From Eulemur rufifrons (lineage: Eukaryota; Chordata; Mammalia; Primates; Lemuridae), in assembly GCF_041146395.1 (NCBI RefSeq), contig NC_090984.1, positions 87,617,114 to 87,681,113 on the forward strand: 64,000 nt of DNA, written 5' to 3'. Positions 35,963 to 45,125 of the stretch are shown one piece after another. Every line of letters begins with the position of its first letter. Within the stretch, counting starts at the first letter, position 1. Position numbers and translations under genes: made by a program. The notes under the pieces were generated by a model. The model saw only the letters and a list, made by a program, of their open reading frames with translations. It was not told the origin of the DNA and ran no database searches.

Positions 35963-36489
35963 TGTTCTCATACATACATGCCTGATAACAAAAACTATCA
36001 CAAAAGATTGCAAAAACCACAACCTTGCACAAAAGCCATCACAACTCTACACAAAAAATACTTCTGTGAGGACATCTGCTCAGCAACTGCCTGTCCAGCC
36101 TTGGACTGGTGTCACCCTTGTTATTGACCCTTGTAGGCAAGGATAATTATCTCAAAACAATTATATATCCTTCTTCATTTTTCCTTTAAAAATTTTTGTC
36201 TTCCTTTACCTCCCTGAAAACGCACACAGTTTCCTAGGGCACACGTATTCACTTGCAATGCCCTATTCCCAAATAACTACCATTGTCTTATAGAGAGCCT
36301 CTCTTTGTTTGTTGTTTAGGTTGACGCATGACATACCCCCTGCTAAGGTGGCCATTTTTTGACATCTGCCAACAAGCCATGAGTTTGTGAATTACCAGAG
36401 AGTCCAGAGCCCAGAACACTTAAATCTACTATTTTTGACTTGAGCTAAGCAGAAAAAGAAGCTGCTGCCCAGGTAGAAATGAATCCCCG

Positions 36490-36670
36490 CTGCAATACAA
36501 AAGGGTTATTAAGAGGCAGCTGCTATCATCATTGCCCTTTACCAAATAAGAAAAGTGGGGTTCAGATAAGTACATTGTCCAGATGTTCGCAATTCATAAG
36601 TGGCAGAGCTGGGCCCCAAACCCGAGGCAGCTGGCACAACCGCCACACCAACCCACCATCACACCCAGCC
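36490..36670 (-). repeat. MIR SINE
   Basis: Reverse MIR: 'TCATTGCCCTTTACCAAATA', 'GTGGGGTTCAGATAAGTACA', 'AAGTGGCAGAGCTGGGCCCC', 'AACCCGAGGCAGCTGG'. Confidence 0.7.
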
Positions 36671-37484
36671 AAATTGCTTTGCTCCAATTGCAGGCTCACT
36701 AACAAGCCTTTTGCTAGTAATTTGGTTTCCTTTGTGGCTCTCGTGAAGACTTCGAATTTACAGACCAGCCATAAAGAGTATATTTGGTCTCCACATTTAC
36801 CCCTATAAATTAACAAATTGACGTCTTCTAAATTAAAACAATATTGATTTATCCTAATCTTTAAAACTTTTCCAAAGTATTTCTGACCCATTGACATCCA
36901 AGACAAATGAGTTTACTTCAAAGTCTCACCCTTCTCCTGTGCTCTTATTGCCCACGCTCTAGTTACTCCTCGTTGCACTATTGTCTTTAGTATTCCCTCA
37001 CTGCACTCTGGTAGCAGTCAGGGTGATTGACGCTGGTCACCACAACCCTGAGTGACGAAGGCCTGTTTCCCTCACGTGGCACAGTCTGATATAGGGTGTG
37101 CACCTCTCGTCCATCACGTAGCTAAACCATCTGGCATTTGGAGTCTTTAAGGTCACCACATGAAGAAACACAACAGTAGAAGGGCCACATGGATGTATTT
37201 AAGGAGCAGTTTAAATCATTTTCAATTATGTTCCATTAGTCAGAACCCAATCACATGACCCCAAGCGTGCAAGGGAGGCTGGAAAATGCAGAGAAATGCA
37301 TAGCTAGCTGGCAAGCTGTAACAGCCTCTGCCACAAGACTTCATTCGTGTTGAGCACAGACAGTTGAAAAATGTCAGTAAAGAATAGGAAGTAAAAATCT
37401 TAAATCTTAAAGCCCATTCATCGACTGTCAGTTAAGTCTTCCAGATGTGCTTATATGGCTATATAGATACACACATATGTATAA
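36671..37484. other. Unassigned stretch, possible LTR remnant
   Basis: No gene recognised. The part 37230-37345 ('CCAATCACATGACCCCAAGC', 'GCAAGGGAGGCTGGAAAATG', 'AACAGCCTCTGCCACAAGAC') looks like an old LTR remnant that I cannot name. Confidence 0.4.
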
Positions 37485-37960
37485 AGCACATATATATGCT
37501 TTCTTAAATGGCATGATATTGCACACACTGCTTTATAGCCTGTTTTATTAACAGAACATTTTCCATATCAATACCTACATGAGTCCATCAAAATTCTTAG
37601 TTATTACATAACCATCTATTTTATAGTTATCCCATAATTTGTTTAAGCATTTCCCTACTATTTCACATTTAAATTATTTGAAATTGTTTTTCTATATTAT
37701 GAATTATACTATATAAGCATTCTTGTAAATACATCCTTATAAATAATACACCTGTGTGAACTTGTGACATGAGGTTAAACTCCTAGAAATAGAATTGTTC
37801 AGCCAAAATATATGCAATTTTAGATGCTTTTTATATCATTGTCAAGTAACCCTATATAAATGTCATATAATTTACACTCCTTTATAACATTCAAATAATT
37901 TCAGCCTATTATGGTCTTACTTTCTACGAATGTTTTTGTGATTTTGTGACAGTGGCTTCA
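37485..37960 (-). repeat. Old L1M 3' region, reverse
   Basis: Reverse-strand L1M pattern: 'GCCTGTTTTATTAACAGAAC', 'TCCCATAATTTGTTTAAGCA', 'ATAAGCATTCTTGTAAATAC', 'TCCTAGAAATAGAATTGTTC', 'TAATTTACACTCCTTTATAA'. Heavily diverged. Confidence 0.7.
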
Positions 37961-38395
37961 ATTTTGCTATTATTCAACATTAGTGCTGTTAAACTCTTCT
38001 TAGGGTTGATTGCAACCTTTAATCAGACACTCACAGATGCTCAAGATGGACTAAGCTCACTACAGTTCATCTCTCTCACTGATTAGAACTAAAAACCCAA
38101 CAAAAACCAAAAGCTACTACCTGAGGACTCGGAAAAGTAAACAGGAACAGGCATATTGGGGAAGGAATTCAGAACCTGAAGAATCACCAGTATGGTGGTG
38201 AGTTTCCTAGTTTCTTTCCTCTCCTTTATCTCCTGGTTTTGACCTAAAGACAGGCTAAATCAAGAAACTGTGGAACAGGTGCGAACAGCAAAAACTCTGA
38301 GAAAAATCCATTTTCCTGACCAGAAGACCAAGAAAGAGAACTTGTGATAGGTGCAGAATGTGAGGGAAATCCCTAGCTACTATTGTTTTCTTTTC

Positions 38396-38545
38396 TCTCT
38401 TTAAATAGACATATAATAATTGTCCGTATTTTGGGGATACATAGTGATGTTTTGATATATATAATGTATAGTGATCAGAGCAGAGTAATTAGGATATCCA
38501 TCATCTTGAACATTTATCATTTCTTTGTGTTGGGAACATTCTCTT
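38396..38545 (-). repeat. L1 3' tail inserted in the old L1
   Basis: About 150 bp of reverse L1 3' end: 'TGGGGATACATAGTGATGTT', 'ATAGTGATCAGAGCAGAGTA', 'TTGAACATTTATCATTTCTT', 'TGTGTTGGGAACATT'. It is a severely 5'-truncated insertion of the same general family as 8941-9556. Confidence 0.8.
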
Positions 38546-39359
38546 CCAACCCTGCAGAGATCAGCCTGCTGCGGTGATAATGGTGGCCCTTAGCACAGAC
38601 ACCAAAAGTCTCTAGAGGAAACCTGTTTCTCTGGACAGTGAAATCAGGAACCCAGCTGCCTGTTGTGCAGAGAGTGGGTAGAATCTTCCTTATTATTTTC
38701 TCTCTCTTTTTTCTCTCCACGTCACCCCAAAGGCAGACCTAGTGATGCAGACCTACACAACAGAACCAAAAGACTATAACTCAGAGAACCCCACCCTTCT
38801 GGCCAGAGGTACAGGGAAAAGAGATGTCTAGAAGCCAGAGAGGAGAGACCTGGAGATAGGGATCACCTAGTTCTATTTATGGATTGGCATATGGCCCAGG
38901 CTCATCCCCAGACAACATGTGTATGGAATGCCTTTAAAGAAGCACAGTAAAGGCATTAAGGCATTAAGAACTAAACTATGATATAATCCACCCCACAAGT
39001 CCCTGAATGGCTCTTGCAAGAGGCAGACTTAAACGGCATAGTTAAGGCTTTGAAAACTGAACTGACATTACTCAAAATAAAAACAGCAAGAAAAATGTAA
39101 ACAATTCTCAAGGGAAAAGAGGATCAGTAGATGCCAATCCTGAGATGACCCAGATGTTGGGATCATCAGGTGAAGACTTTACAGCAGCTAGTGTAACTAT
39201 CCTCCACGAGGTAAAGGTGGATACTCTGGAACTGAACGTAAAAATAGACCCTCTCAGCAGAAAAATAAAAATTATTATTTAATAATTTAAATAGGAATTT
39301 TAGAACTGAAAAATTTAAAACAAATTAAAGAACTCACTTGATGGATTCAATAGCAGAAT

Positions 39360-39655
39360 TTTTTCTTTTTTGAGATGGAGTCTCATTCTATCACCTGGGT
39401 TAGAGTGCCGTGGTATCAGCCTAGCTCACAGCAACCTCAAAACTCCTGGGCTCAAGCAATTCTCCTGCTTCAGCCTCCAAGGAGCTGGGATTACAGGCAT
39501 GTGCCACCATGCCCAGCTAATTTTTTTTCTATTTTTAGTAGAGACCAGGTCTCACTCTTGCTCAGACTGGTCTTGAACTCCTGACCTCAAGCAATTCTCC
39601 CAGGTCGGCCTCCCAGAGTGCTAGGATTATAGGCATGAGCCACCGTGCCTGTCCT
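39360..39655 (-). mobile_element. Alu SINE, reverse, with target duplication
   Basis: Full-length reverse Alu: T-rich start, 'GAGATGGAGTCTCATTCTAT', 'CCTAGCTCACAGCAACCTCA', middle T-run, and 'ATAGGCATGAGCCACCGTGC'. The 'CCTAGCTCACAGCAACCTCA' variant is the strepsirrhine-style right arm. It is flanked by CAATAGCAGAAT (39348-39359) and CAACAGCAGAAT (39656-39667), a 12-bp duplication with one mismatch. It interrupts L1 ORF1 sequence. Frames of 68-69 codons on the plus strand inside it are artefacts. Confidence 0.97.
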
Positions 39656-39928
39656 CAACAGCAGAATAGAAATAACAGAGGGAAAATTCAGTAAACTTAA
39701 AGACGGAACAATAGAAATTATCCAGTTGGAAGAATAGAAAGAAAAAAGATTGAGAGAAAGAGAAAACATCACAGACCAGTGGGGCAATAACAAAAGGTTC
39801 AATATTCATATCATTGGACTCCCTGAAGGAGAAAAGAAAGAGATTGGTGCCAAAAAATATTTGAAGAAGTAATGTCTAAAAACTTCCCAAATTTGGCAAA
39901 AGACATAAGTTAAAACCGCAATGATGTA

Positions 39929-40486
39929 CAGCTGATCCTTATTATTCATGGATTTCATAATTGCCAGTTAGCCCAGTCATGAAAATTTATTTGCAATCTC
40001 AAAATCATGGCTCTTTCTCAGTCATCTGTGGAGGTTCAGAGCAATGGAAAACTTGAATTGCCCACCTTGCACATCCCCAGCTAAGGTCCAACAAAGTGAC
40101 ACTGGGCCCTCTTGTTTCAGCTGTCATGCGGAGAGGACCATGGGATGCAGGCGGTGGGGAGCCGTGCAGGGTAGCTCAGGAAGCTCAGGCTCTGGAGTCC
40201 GCTGGATGGGCTGGAATCTGAACTCTTAGCGGTGCAGCCTCAGGCAAGTCACTTAACACTTCTGAATCTTGTTTTCTCTTTTATAAAATAAAGAAAATAG
40301 AATCTCTCAGAATGAGTTTTTTGGGGATTTAGGATTATAATCTATGTAAAATATATTAGATATATACACACATGTATATCTATGTACGTATTTCCCCTAG
40401 CAGCAACGAATGATTCTGTATTCATGAATTCAGTGTTTACTGCAACTTTATAAACCATAACTACTACAAATAATGGGAATCGACTG
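39929..40486 (+). mobile_element. Tigger/MER2-type DNA transposon with an embedded MIR
   Basis: The left terminus is CAGCTGATCCTTATTATTCA. The right terminus ends AATAATGGGAATCGACTG, whose reverse complement matches it as a decayed terminal inverted repeat. A TA dinucleotide precedes the left end (39927-39928), as expected for pogo/Tigger target sites; the right flank is AA, probably a decayed TA. The inner sequence near both ends fits the non-autonomous MER2/Tigger pattern ('AATTTATTTGCAATCTCAAA', 'CGTATTTCCCCTAGCAGCAA'). No transposase. The centre is replaced by a MIR-like segment. Confidence 0.75.
40165..40355 (+). repeat. MIR-like segment inside the Tigger/MER2 element
   Basis: Sense MIR order: 'GAAGCTCAGGCTCTGGAGTC', 'GCCTCAGGCAAGTCACTTAA', 'CTTCTGAATCTTGTTTTCTC', 'TAAAATAAAGAAAATAGAAT'. 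Both flanks are MER2-like, so it sits inside a transposon that should be younger than MIR. Confidence 0.7.
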
Positions 40487-40860
40487 AATTTTATGGATGA
40501 ATATATTATTCATCCATAAAAAGGAATCAAGTATATGTTACAACATGGTCAAATCTTGAAAACATTAAGCCTAGTGAAAGGAGCCAGTCACAGAAGGTAT
40601 GTATGGTTCCTTTATAAGAAATATCCATAATAGGCAAATCCACAGAGAAAGAAAGTAGGTTACTGGTTTTGCCAGGGGGTAATGGGGAATAGGCAGTGAC
40701 TGCTAATGGGTATAAAGTTTTCAGGGGTGATGAAAATGTTCTGGAATTAGGTAGTGGTGATGGTTGTATACTTTGTCTATATACCAAAAACCACTGAATT
40801 CTATTCTTTAAAAGAATGAGTTTTATGATATGTGAATCATATCTCTATTTAAAAAAGAAT
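40487..40860 (+). repeat. Old L1M 3' end, first of two
   Basis: Sense L1M end: 'TTATTCATCCATAAAAAGGA', 'ATGTTACAACATGGTCAAAT', 'GTGACTGCTAATGGGTATAA', 'GGTGATGAAAATGTTCTGGA', 'AACCACTGAATTCTATTCTT', and an end near 'AATCATATCTCTATTTAAAA'. Confidence 0.85.
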
Positions 40861-40861
40861 G

Positions 40862-41590
40862 ATATTCCACTACAGACCTATCAGAATGCCTAAATTTTTA
40901 AGAAAAAACTGATAATACCAAGTGTTGACTAGGATGTAGAGGGATTAAAACTATCATACACTGCTGGTGGGAACATAAAACGGTACAATCACTTTTGAAA
41001 ACAGTTTGTCAGTTTCCAGTAAAATTAAATATACACTTAACATACAACCCAGCAATCCTACTCCTAGGTTTATCCAAGTGAAATGCTATGTTCACACAAA
41101 AACTTACATGTAAATGTTTATTACAGCTTTATTTGTAGTCACCATAATCTGGAAACAACGCAAATGTCCCTCAACTGGGAAATGGATAAAAAATTAGTGG
41201 TATAGCCATACAATGGAATACTATTCAGCAACAAAACAAAATGAACTATGGATACATGTAGTGATATGAATTTCAGTGGCATTTTGCTAAGTGAAAGAAG
41301 GTAGATTCAAAAAAGCTACATATTGTATGATTACATTTATATGAAATTCTGGAAAAGTCAAAACTATAAGAATAGAAAACAAGTCAGCAATTGCCAGGGA
41401 TTAAAGGGAGGGGAAGATTTAACTACAAAGGAGTGACAGAAGGGAATTTTGGGGGATAGTAATCATACTATTCCATATCCTGATTATAGTGGTGATTACG
41501 GGACTCCACACATTTGTCACATAGCACATAACTGTACACCCAAGAGTGGACTTTTATTAAATGTAAATTAAAAATAAAATTCTTTAAATT
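40862..41590 (+). repeat. Old L1M 3' end, second of two
   Basis: A second forward L1M begins in the ORF2 end: 'CATACACTGCTGGTGGGAAC', 'CAACCCAGCAATCCTACTCC', 'GCAAATGTCCCTCAACTGGG', 'CAATGGAATACTATTCAGCA', then the 3' UTR ('TTGCCAGGGATTAAAGGGAG', 'TTATAGTGGTGATTACGGGA') and an A-rich end. Confidence 0.85.
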
Positions 41591-42439
41591 CACTGATAAA
41601 AAACACAACTTTATAAATCAGAACATTACTTGATAGATAGTTTTTTCCTTTTCTGTTTTGGAGTATTAAACTGATTTTTGAAAAAGCAGTCAGTTGCTCA
41701 GGCTGGTCCCTGGAGGATAGCTGGGTAGGTCGGGGCACTGTGTCCAAAAAGGCCAGGGTGGATCAACACAGCCAGAACAGCAGCAAGCAGCAGGCCCAGG
41801 TCCCACTTAATGTCCCACACGCCACATTATCAAGGTGCACAGGACCATTCAGCCTGGAGGGCTGAACTTCCCACAGAGAGAGGCTTACAAAAGTTAAACT
41901 CAGGATCCCTTCCAAATTGGCTAGAGGAGAGTGACAGTGGTGCCAGTTCTAGAATGTTCAGAGGAGAAACAAAGGCAGAGGTGCTGTCATGCAGCCTGAG
42001 GCCACATGGCAGAGACAGGGATAAGAATAAGCGCTGAAAGGAGTATGAGGAGAGAGGGGAGGGGCAGGAGAAGAAAGGCTACTGTCTCCTGACCCCTGGC
42101 CCCCTGGCTGACGCACTGCAGAAACAATATTTCAGCATATTCTGTGGTATGTGCACTGCTGGTTATAATGCTGGATTCTTTTAAAAGTATAAGAAAGCAG
42201 GGGTTTTTACTTTAAGAATTATGAATTTTGTTACCTTCTATTTATGGCTTTTCATTTATGAAAATTAATATAAAGAACAGTTAATATAAAGTTTTCTTTT
42301 AAAGATATTTATTTTTAAAACTCTAAGTCAACTTGAGGAAAATCTTAAATGATAGCAAAAATCATAAAGGCAATGCATGAATGCCTGAAATTTAGAAAAT
42401 CCAGCATTATCTGATACACCAAATAACACAGCCTAGGGA
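41591..42439. other. Unassigned stretch
   Basis: No gene or repeat recognised. A 75-codon plus frame at 41810-42037 has no motif. Confidence 0.5.
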
Positions 42440-42545
42440 AAGTGGACTTAGCCCTAGGTTACAGAAGAAGAAATTGAGGTTCTACACAAATACTCATATG
42501 GTCATAATTTAATTTCAGGTCTATCTGACCCCAAAATGTGTGGCT
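42440..42545 (-). repeat. MIR fragment, reverse
   Basis: 'GGTTACAGAAGAAGAAATTG', 'AGGTTCTACACAAATACTCA' and 'TTTCAGGTCTATCTGACCCC' fit the reverse MIR core. Confidence 0.5.
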
Positions 42546-42639
42546 GTGTTTCAGGAGACCCCACTGTCCAAGACCTCCCCAGCCATGACAGATGTGACCA
42601 CCTTTGTGGCAGAAAGCTATGAGCAGCACTGTGTGTTGA

Positions 42640-42845
42640 AGATTCAACACCCACTAGTCCTGTGACCTGGGATAAGTGACTTATCTTCCCTAAGTCCTGT
42701 TTTCCTTATGTGAAAATGGAGAATGGTGACAATACCTACCTTATATATTTGTACTGAGCATTGGTTATTGAGAGCTTAGTAGAATGCCTGGCACATACAA
42801 AATGCCCCATAAATGTTAGCTATGATTGCTATTGTTACTAATATT
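42640..42845 (+). repeat. MIR SINE, forward
   Basis: 'CTAGTCCTGTGACCTGGGAT', 'TGTGAAAATGGAGAATGGTG', 'ATACCTACCTTATATATTTG', 'AATGCCTGGCACATACAAAA', 'CATAAATGTTAGCTATGATT': a near-complete sense MIR. Confidence 0.85.
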
Positions 42846-43049
42846 AGTAAGACTCATTCAGGCGTTTAGACTGCGGTATGGATAGTCTAAATGCCTGGAT
42901 GAGGGTATGGATAATGCTGGCCAGGCCAAGCTTGGAAAATGGAACCAGATTGAGACTCCACCTTGGAAGAGGGCGTCAGGGACTCCAGCTTGGAACTGTT
43001 GGGACAAGCAGGATCTAACCAGTTGTACTTCAGGCACTGCCTAGGGACA

Positions 43050-43190
43050 GGAGAATGTAGCCAGGGTTCTGGAGCCAGTCTGCCTGGGACAAATGACTTA
43101 ACTTCTCTGTGCCTCAGTTTACTCATCTGTGAAATGGGAATAACAATAATTACCCTATAGGATGATATGGTAAGGGTTATGTGGATTCTC
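43050..43190 (+). repeat. MIR SINE, forward
   Basis: 'GGAGCCAGTCTGCCTGGGAC', 'AAATGACTTAACTTCTCTGT', 'GCCTCAGTTTACTCATCTGT', 'GAAATGGGAATAACAATAAT'. Part of the region after 'CTGGG' is deleted relative to the consensus. Confidence 0.85.
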
Positions 43191-44566
43191 TTTTCTCTTC
43201 AAGGAAGCTAGTGATTGTGGCAGTGGTGTCTGCTCAGAAGACCGTGACACTGGACCTCAGTATCCGCAGACACCCTCGGTACTTCTTGTGGACATAGCTG
43301 ACCCTGGTCAACCATAAAAACACTGCTCCAAGAAGGACCACTGGCCTTGGGGCTAGCTCAGAGGTCACATGGACGAAGGGCTCGGCATCCAGCCACCGCA
43401 TCCATGGAGACATTTCTAATGTTCCCTTTGTTCTCCTCCCCTTTGCAGGGGACCCACCTTCCTGAACAACATTTAACTCCAAGCATTTCTTAATTTCTCC
43501 AAGTCTCTTTTTTATTTCGTATCATTCTGCTGATCTCTGTCCAGGGATACTTAAAAATGCTCAATTAGGAGAAACAATGAACATGAACAGAATCAATAGA
43601 CCTTGAAGAGTCCTGCCAGCAACCCTAAACAGGAAGTAAGAAAGGATCGAAGACGCTGGCAGGGGAAGTAACTGTATTTAGGGTGGTGTTGGTCTCTAGA
43701 GGTAACTAGGAGATTGATCCCCTTCCAAATTTCATGAGCAGGTCTCCCAGTCCATAGCAGAAAATCCACAGCAGAAGAAGTCAAGGAGCCACTAGGGTGG
43801 GGACAGAGACTGGTGGGAGGAACTAGGCTGACCACCAAGGAGGTGGCCCAGGACTCCTGCAGGTCCTGGTGTGAGTTCAGTCACTCCTCAGCACTTGTGA
43901 CCACCTCTCTTGGGATGAGCATATAGATGACCTGGGGGCTCTGGGGAAAACACTTCCAGCCTTTCTGCATGACCCTGATCAAGTGTGAAAACTGGGGTTT
44001 CCAGGCAGCTGCCAGAGGAGCCAGGTTAGGGGCGTGGTGCTGGCAGTGGTTTCCACTGCAGGCCTGGCCCACGAAAATGCACTGGGCAGGTGAGTCAGCT
44101 GCCTCAGCCTCCCATTCCAAAGCAGGGAGACATGATTTTCAGGCTGCTGTCACTGGAGCTGGGCCCAGGGACTCACAGTTAGTGAGCTGTGGGCACCTGT
44201 CTGGCTTCCTTGTACCTCACAAAAATCTGCACCAAGACCAAATACCATCTCCTGGAAACAAATTATTTTTAAAAATTCATTGGCTTACTGGGAGGTGCAG
44301 AGTCCCCATAGAACACCGATGACATCCAGAGGAGGAAGGAGAAAATTCTGGGCAGACTGCATTGCAGAGCTGAGGATAAAGCAGCGCCGCAGAGGAAACA
44401 AATCCTGAGGACAGAGGAGAGTCCTGAAATGAACTGCGCTTCTGTGAAACCACAGGGGAATGCACCCTCCGTGGGTCTTTTCCTCTCTGCGTCCATTCTT
44501 GTCCCCACCATGGTCTAGCATCCTCATGTCGGCCCTAGCCATCGCTTAAACATTAACACTAAATTT
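43191..44566. other. Unassigned stretch
   Basis: No repeat recognised. Overlapping frames on both strands include a plus frame of 131 codons at 43927-44322 with no domain I recognise. G+C is somewhat above the window average, which lengthens chance frames. Confidence 0.5.
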
Positions 44567-44685
44567 GAGGCACAGCATCTGTAGTCCCAGCTACTAGCAA
44601 GGCTGAGGCAGATTGCTTGAGCTCAAGAGTTGGAGTCCAGCCTGGGCAACACAGTGAGACCCCACCTCTAAAAAAGGGGGGGGGG
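44567..44685 (+). mobile_element. Alu right-arm monomer with a G tract in its tail
   Basis: A single arm: 'CATCTGTAGTCCCAGCTACT', 'GAGGCAGATTGCTTGAGCTC', 'CAGCCTGGGCAACACAGTGA', 'GACCCCACCTCTAAAAAA'. The tail ends in ten G's (44676-44685) in place of part of the usual A-run. It is either a monomeric relic or a truncated Alu. Confidence 0.9.
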
Positions 44686-44689
44686 AAAC

Positions 44690-45125
44690 TAAACTTGATT
44701 GTCTCCCTTAATTGCTTAAAGCCTTTCAGTGCTGTTGGGGTGAAGCGCAAGCTTCTCACCATGCCTACCATTGCTGACAGGACGGCCCCACCTCCCTGCT
44801 CTCTTGCCCATAACTTCACGTCCAGCCACACTGAATGTCCTGCCCAGGATCTGTGCCCATGCCGCTCCCACCGTCTGCAATGCTTCCTCATATTTGCTGG
44901 CTAATTCCTTTTCATTCTTCAAGTCTCAGCCCTCCCTGCCTCAACTGACTAGTTTAATTCCTCCTATGAGGTGTTGGTCACCCCCATAGGTTTTCTCATG
45001 GCACTTACTAGCCCTGCACTTACCTATCAGTGTGAGTGTCTGTTTAACATCTGCCTACTCCTGAGACTGAACTACCCAGTGGATATTTTTAAGGGAATAA
45101 CTAAATGAACGAATGAATGGATCAA
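44690..45125 (+). repeat. L2 LINE, forward, 3' region
   Basis: Good sense L2: 'AAGCCTTTCAGTGCTGTTGG', 'GGACGGCCCCACCTCCCTGC', 'CCAGCCACACTGAATGTCCT', 'CTGTGCCCATGCCGCTCCCA', 'TTTTCATTCTTCAAGTCTCA', 'TCTGTTTAACATCTGCCTAC' and the AATGAATGG terminus. Frames on both strands here are by-products. Confidence 0.8.

Larger units (their letters stand above)
35545..36330 (+). mobile_element. Probable LTR, split by an Alu
   Basis: The two flanks of the Alu at 35658 read as one LTR-like unit: 'GTGTGAAAGTTGTCAGAATC', 'AAAATGGAGTCACTTGTG' on the left, and 'CATACATGCCTGATAACAAA', 'CTGCCTGTCCAGCCTTGGAC', 'CCCTTGTTATTGACCCTTGT' and an end near 'TTTAGGTTGACGCA' on the right. A TATA-like 'CCTTTAAAAA' at about 36183 fits a forward LTR. 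The family is not named. Ends are approximate and no internal viral sequence is attached. Confidence 0.5.
38025..39926 (+). repeat. Old L1 5' half (L1M or HAL1 type), interrupted twice
   Basis: The segments 38025-38395, 38546-39360 and 39668-39926 read as one forward element: an old L1 5' UTR-like part ('AGATGGACTAAGCTCACTAC', 'AAGACTATAACTCAGAGAAC') and then an ORF1 part ('CAGTAGATGCCAATCCTGAG', 'GATGTTGGGATCATCAGGTG', 'GGATTCAATAGCAGAATT', 'TCATTGGACTCCCTGAAGGA', 'AAAAACTTCCCAAATTTGGC'). An L1 tail and an Alu cut into it. ORF1 is not intact. I cannot separate L1M from HAL1 without alignment. Confidence 0.65.

Noticed and set aside
39370..39584. Two plus-strand frames of 68-69 codons
   Set aside because: They lie entirely inside a reverse Alu and are typical Alu artefact translations.
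43927..44322. 131-codon plus-strand frame
   Set aside because: No domain. Overlapped by several frames on the other strand in the same G+C-rich interval.
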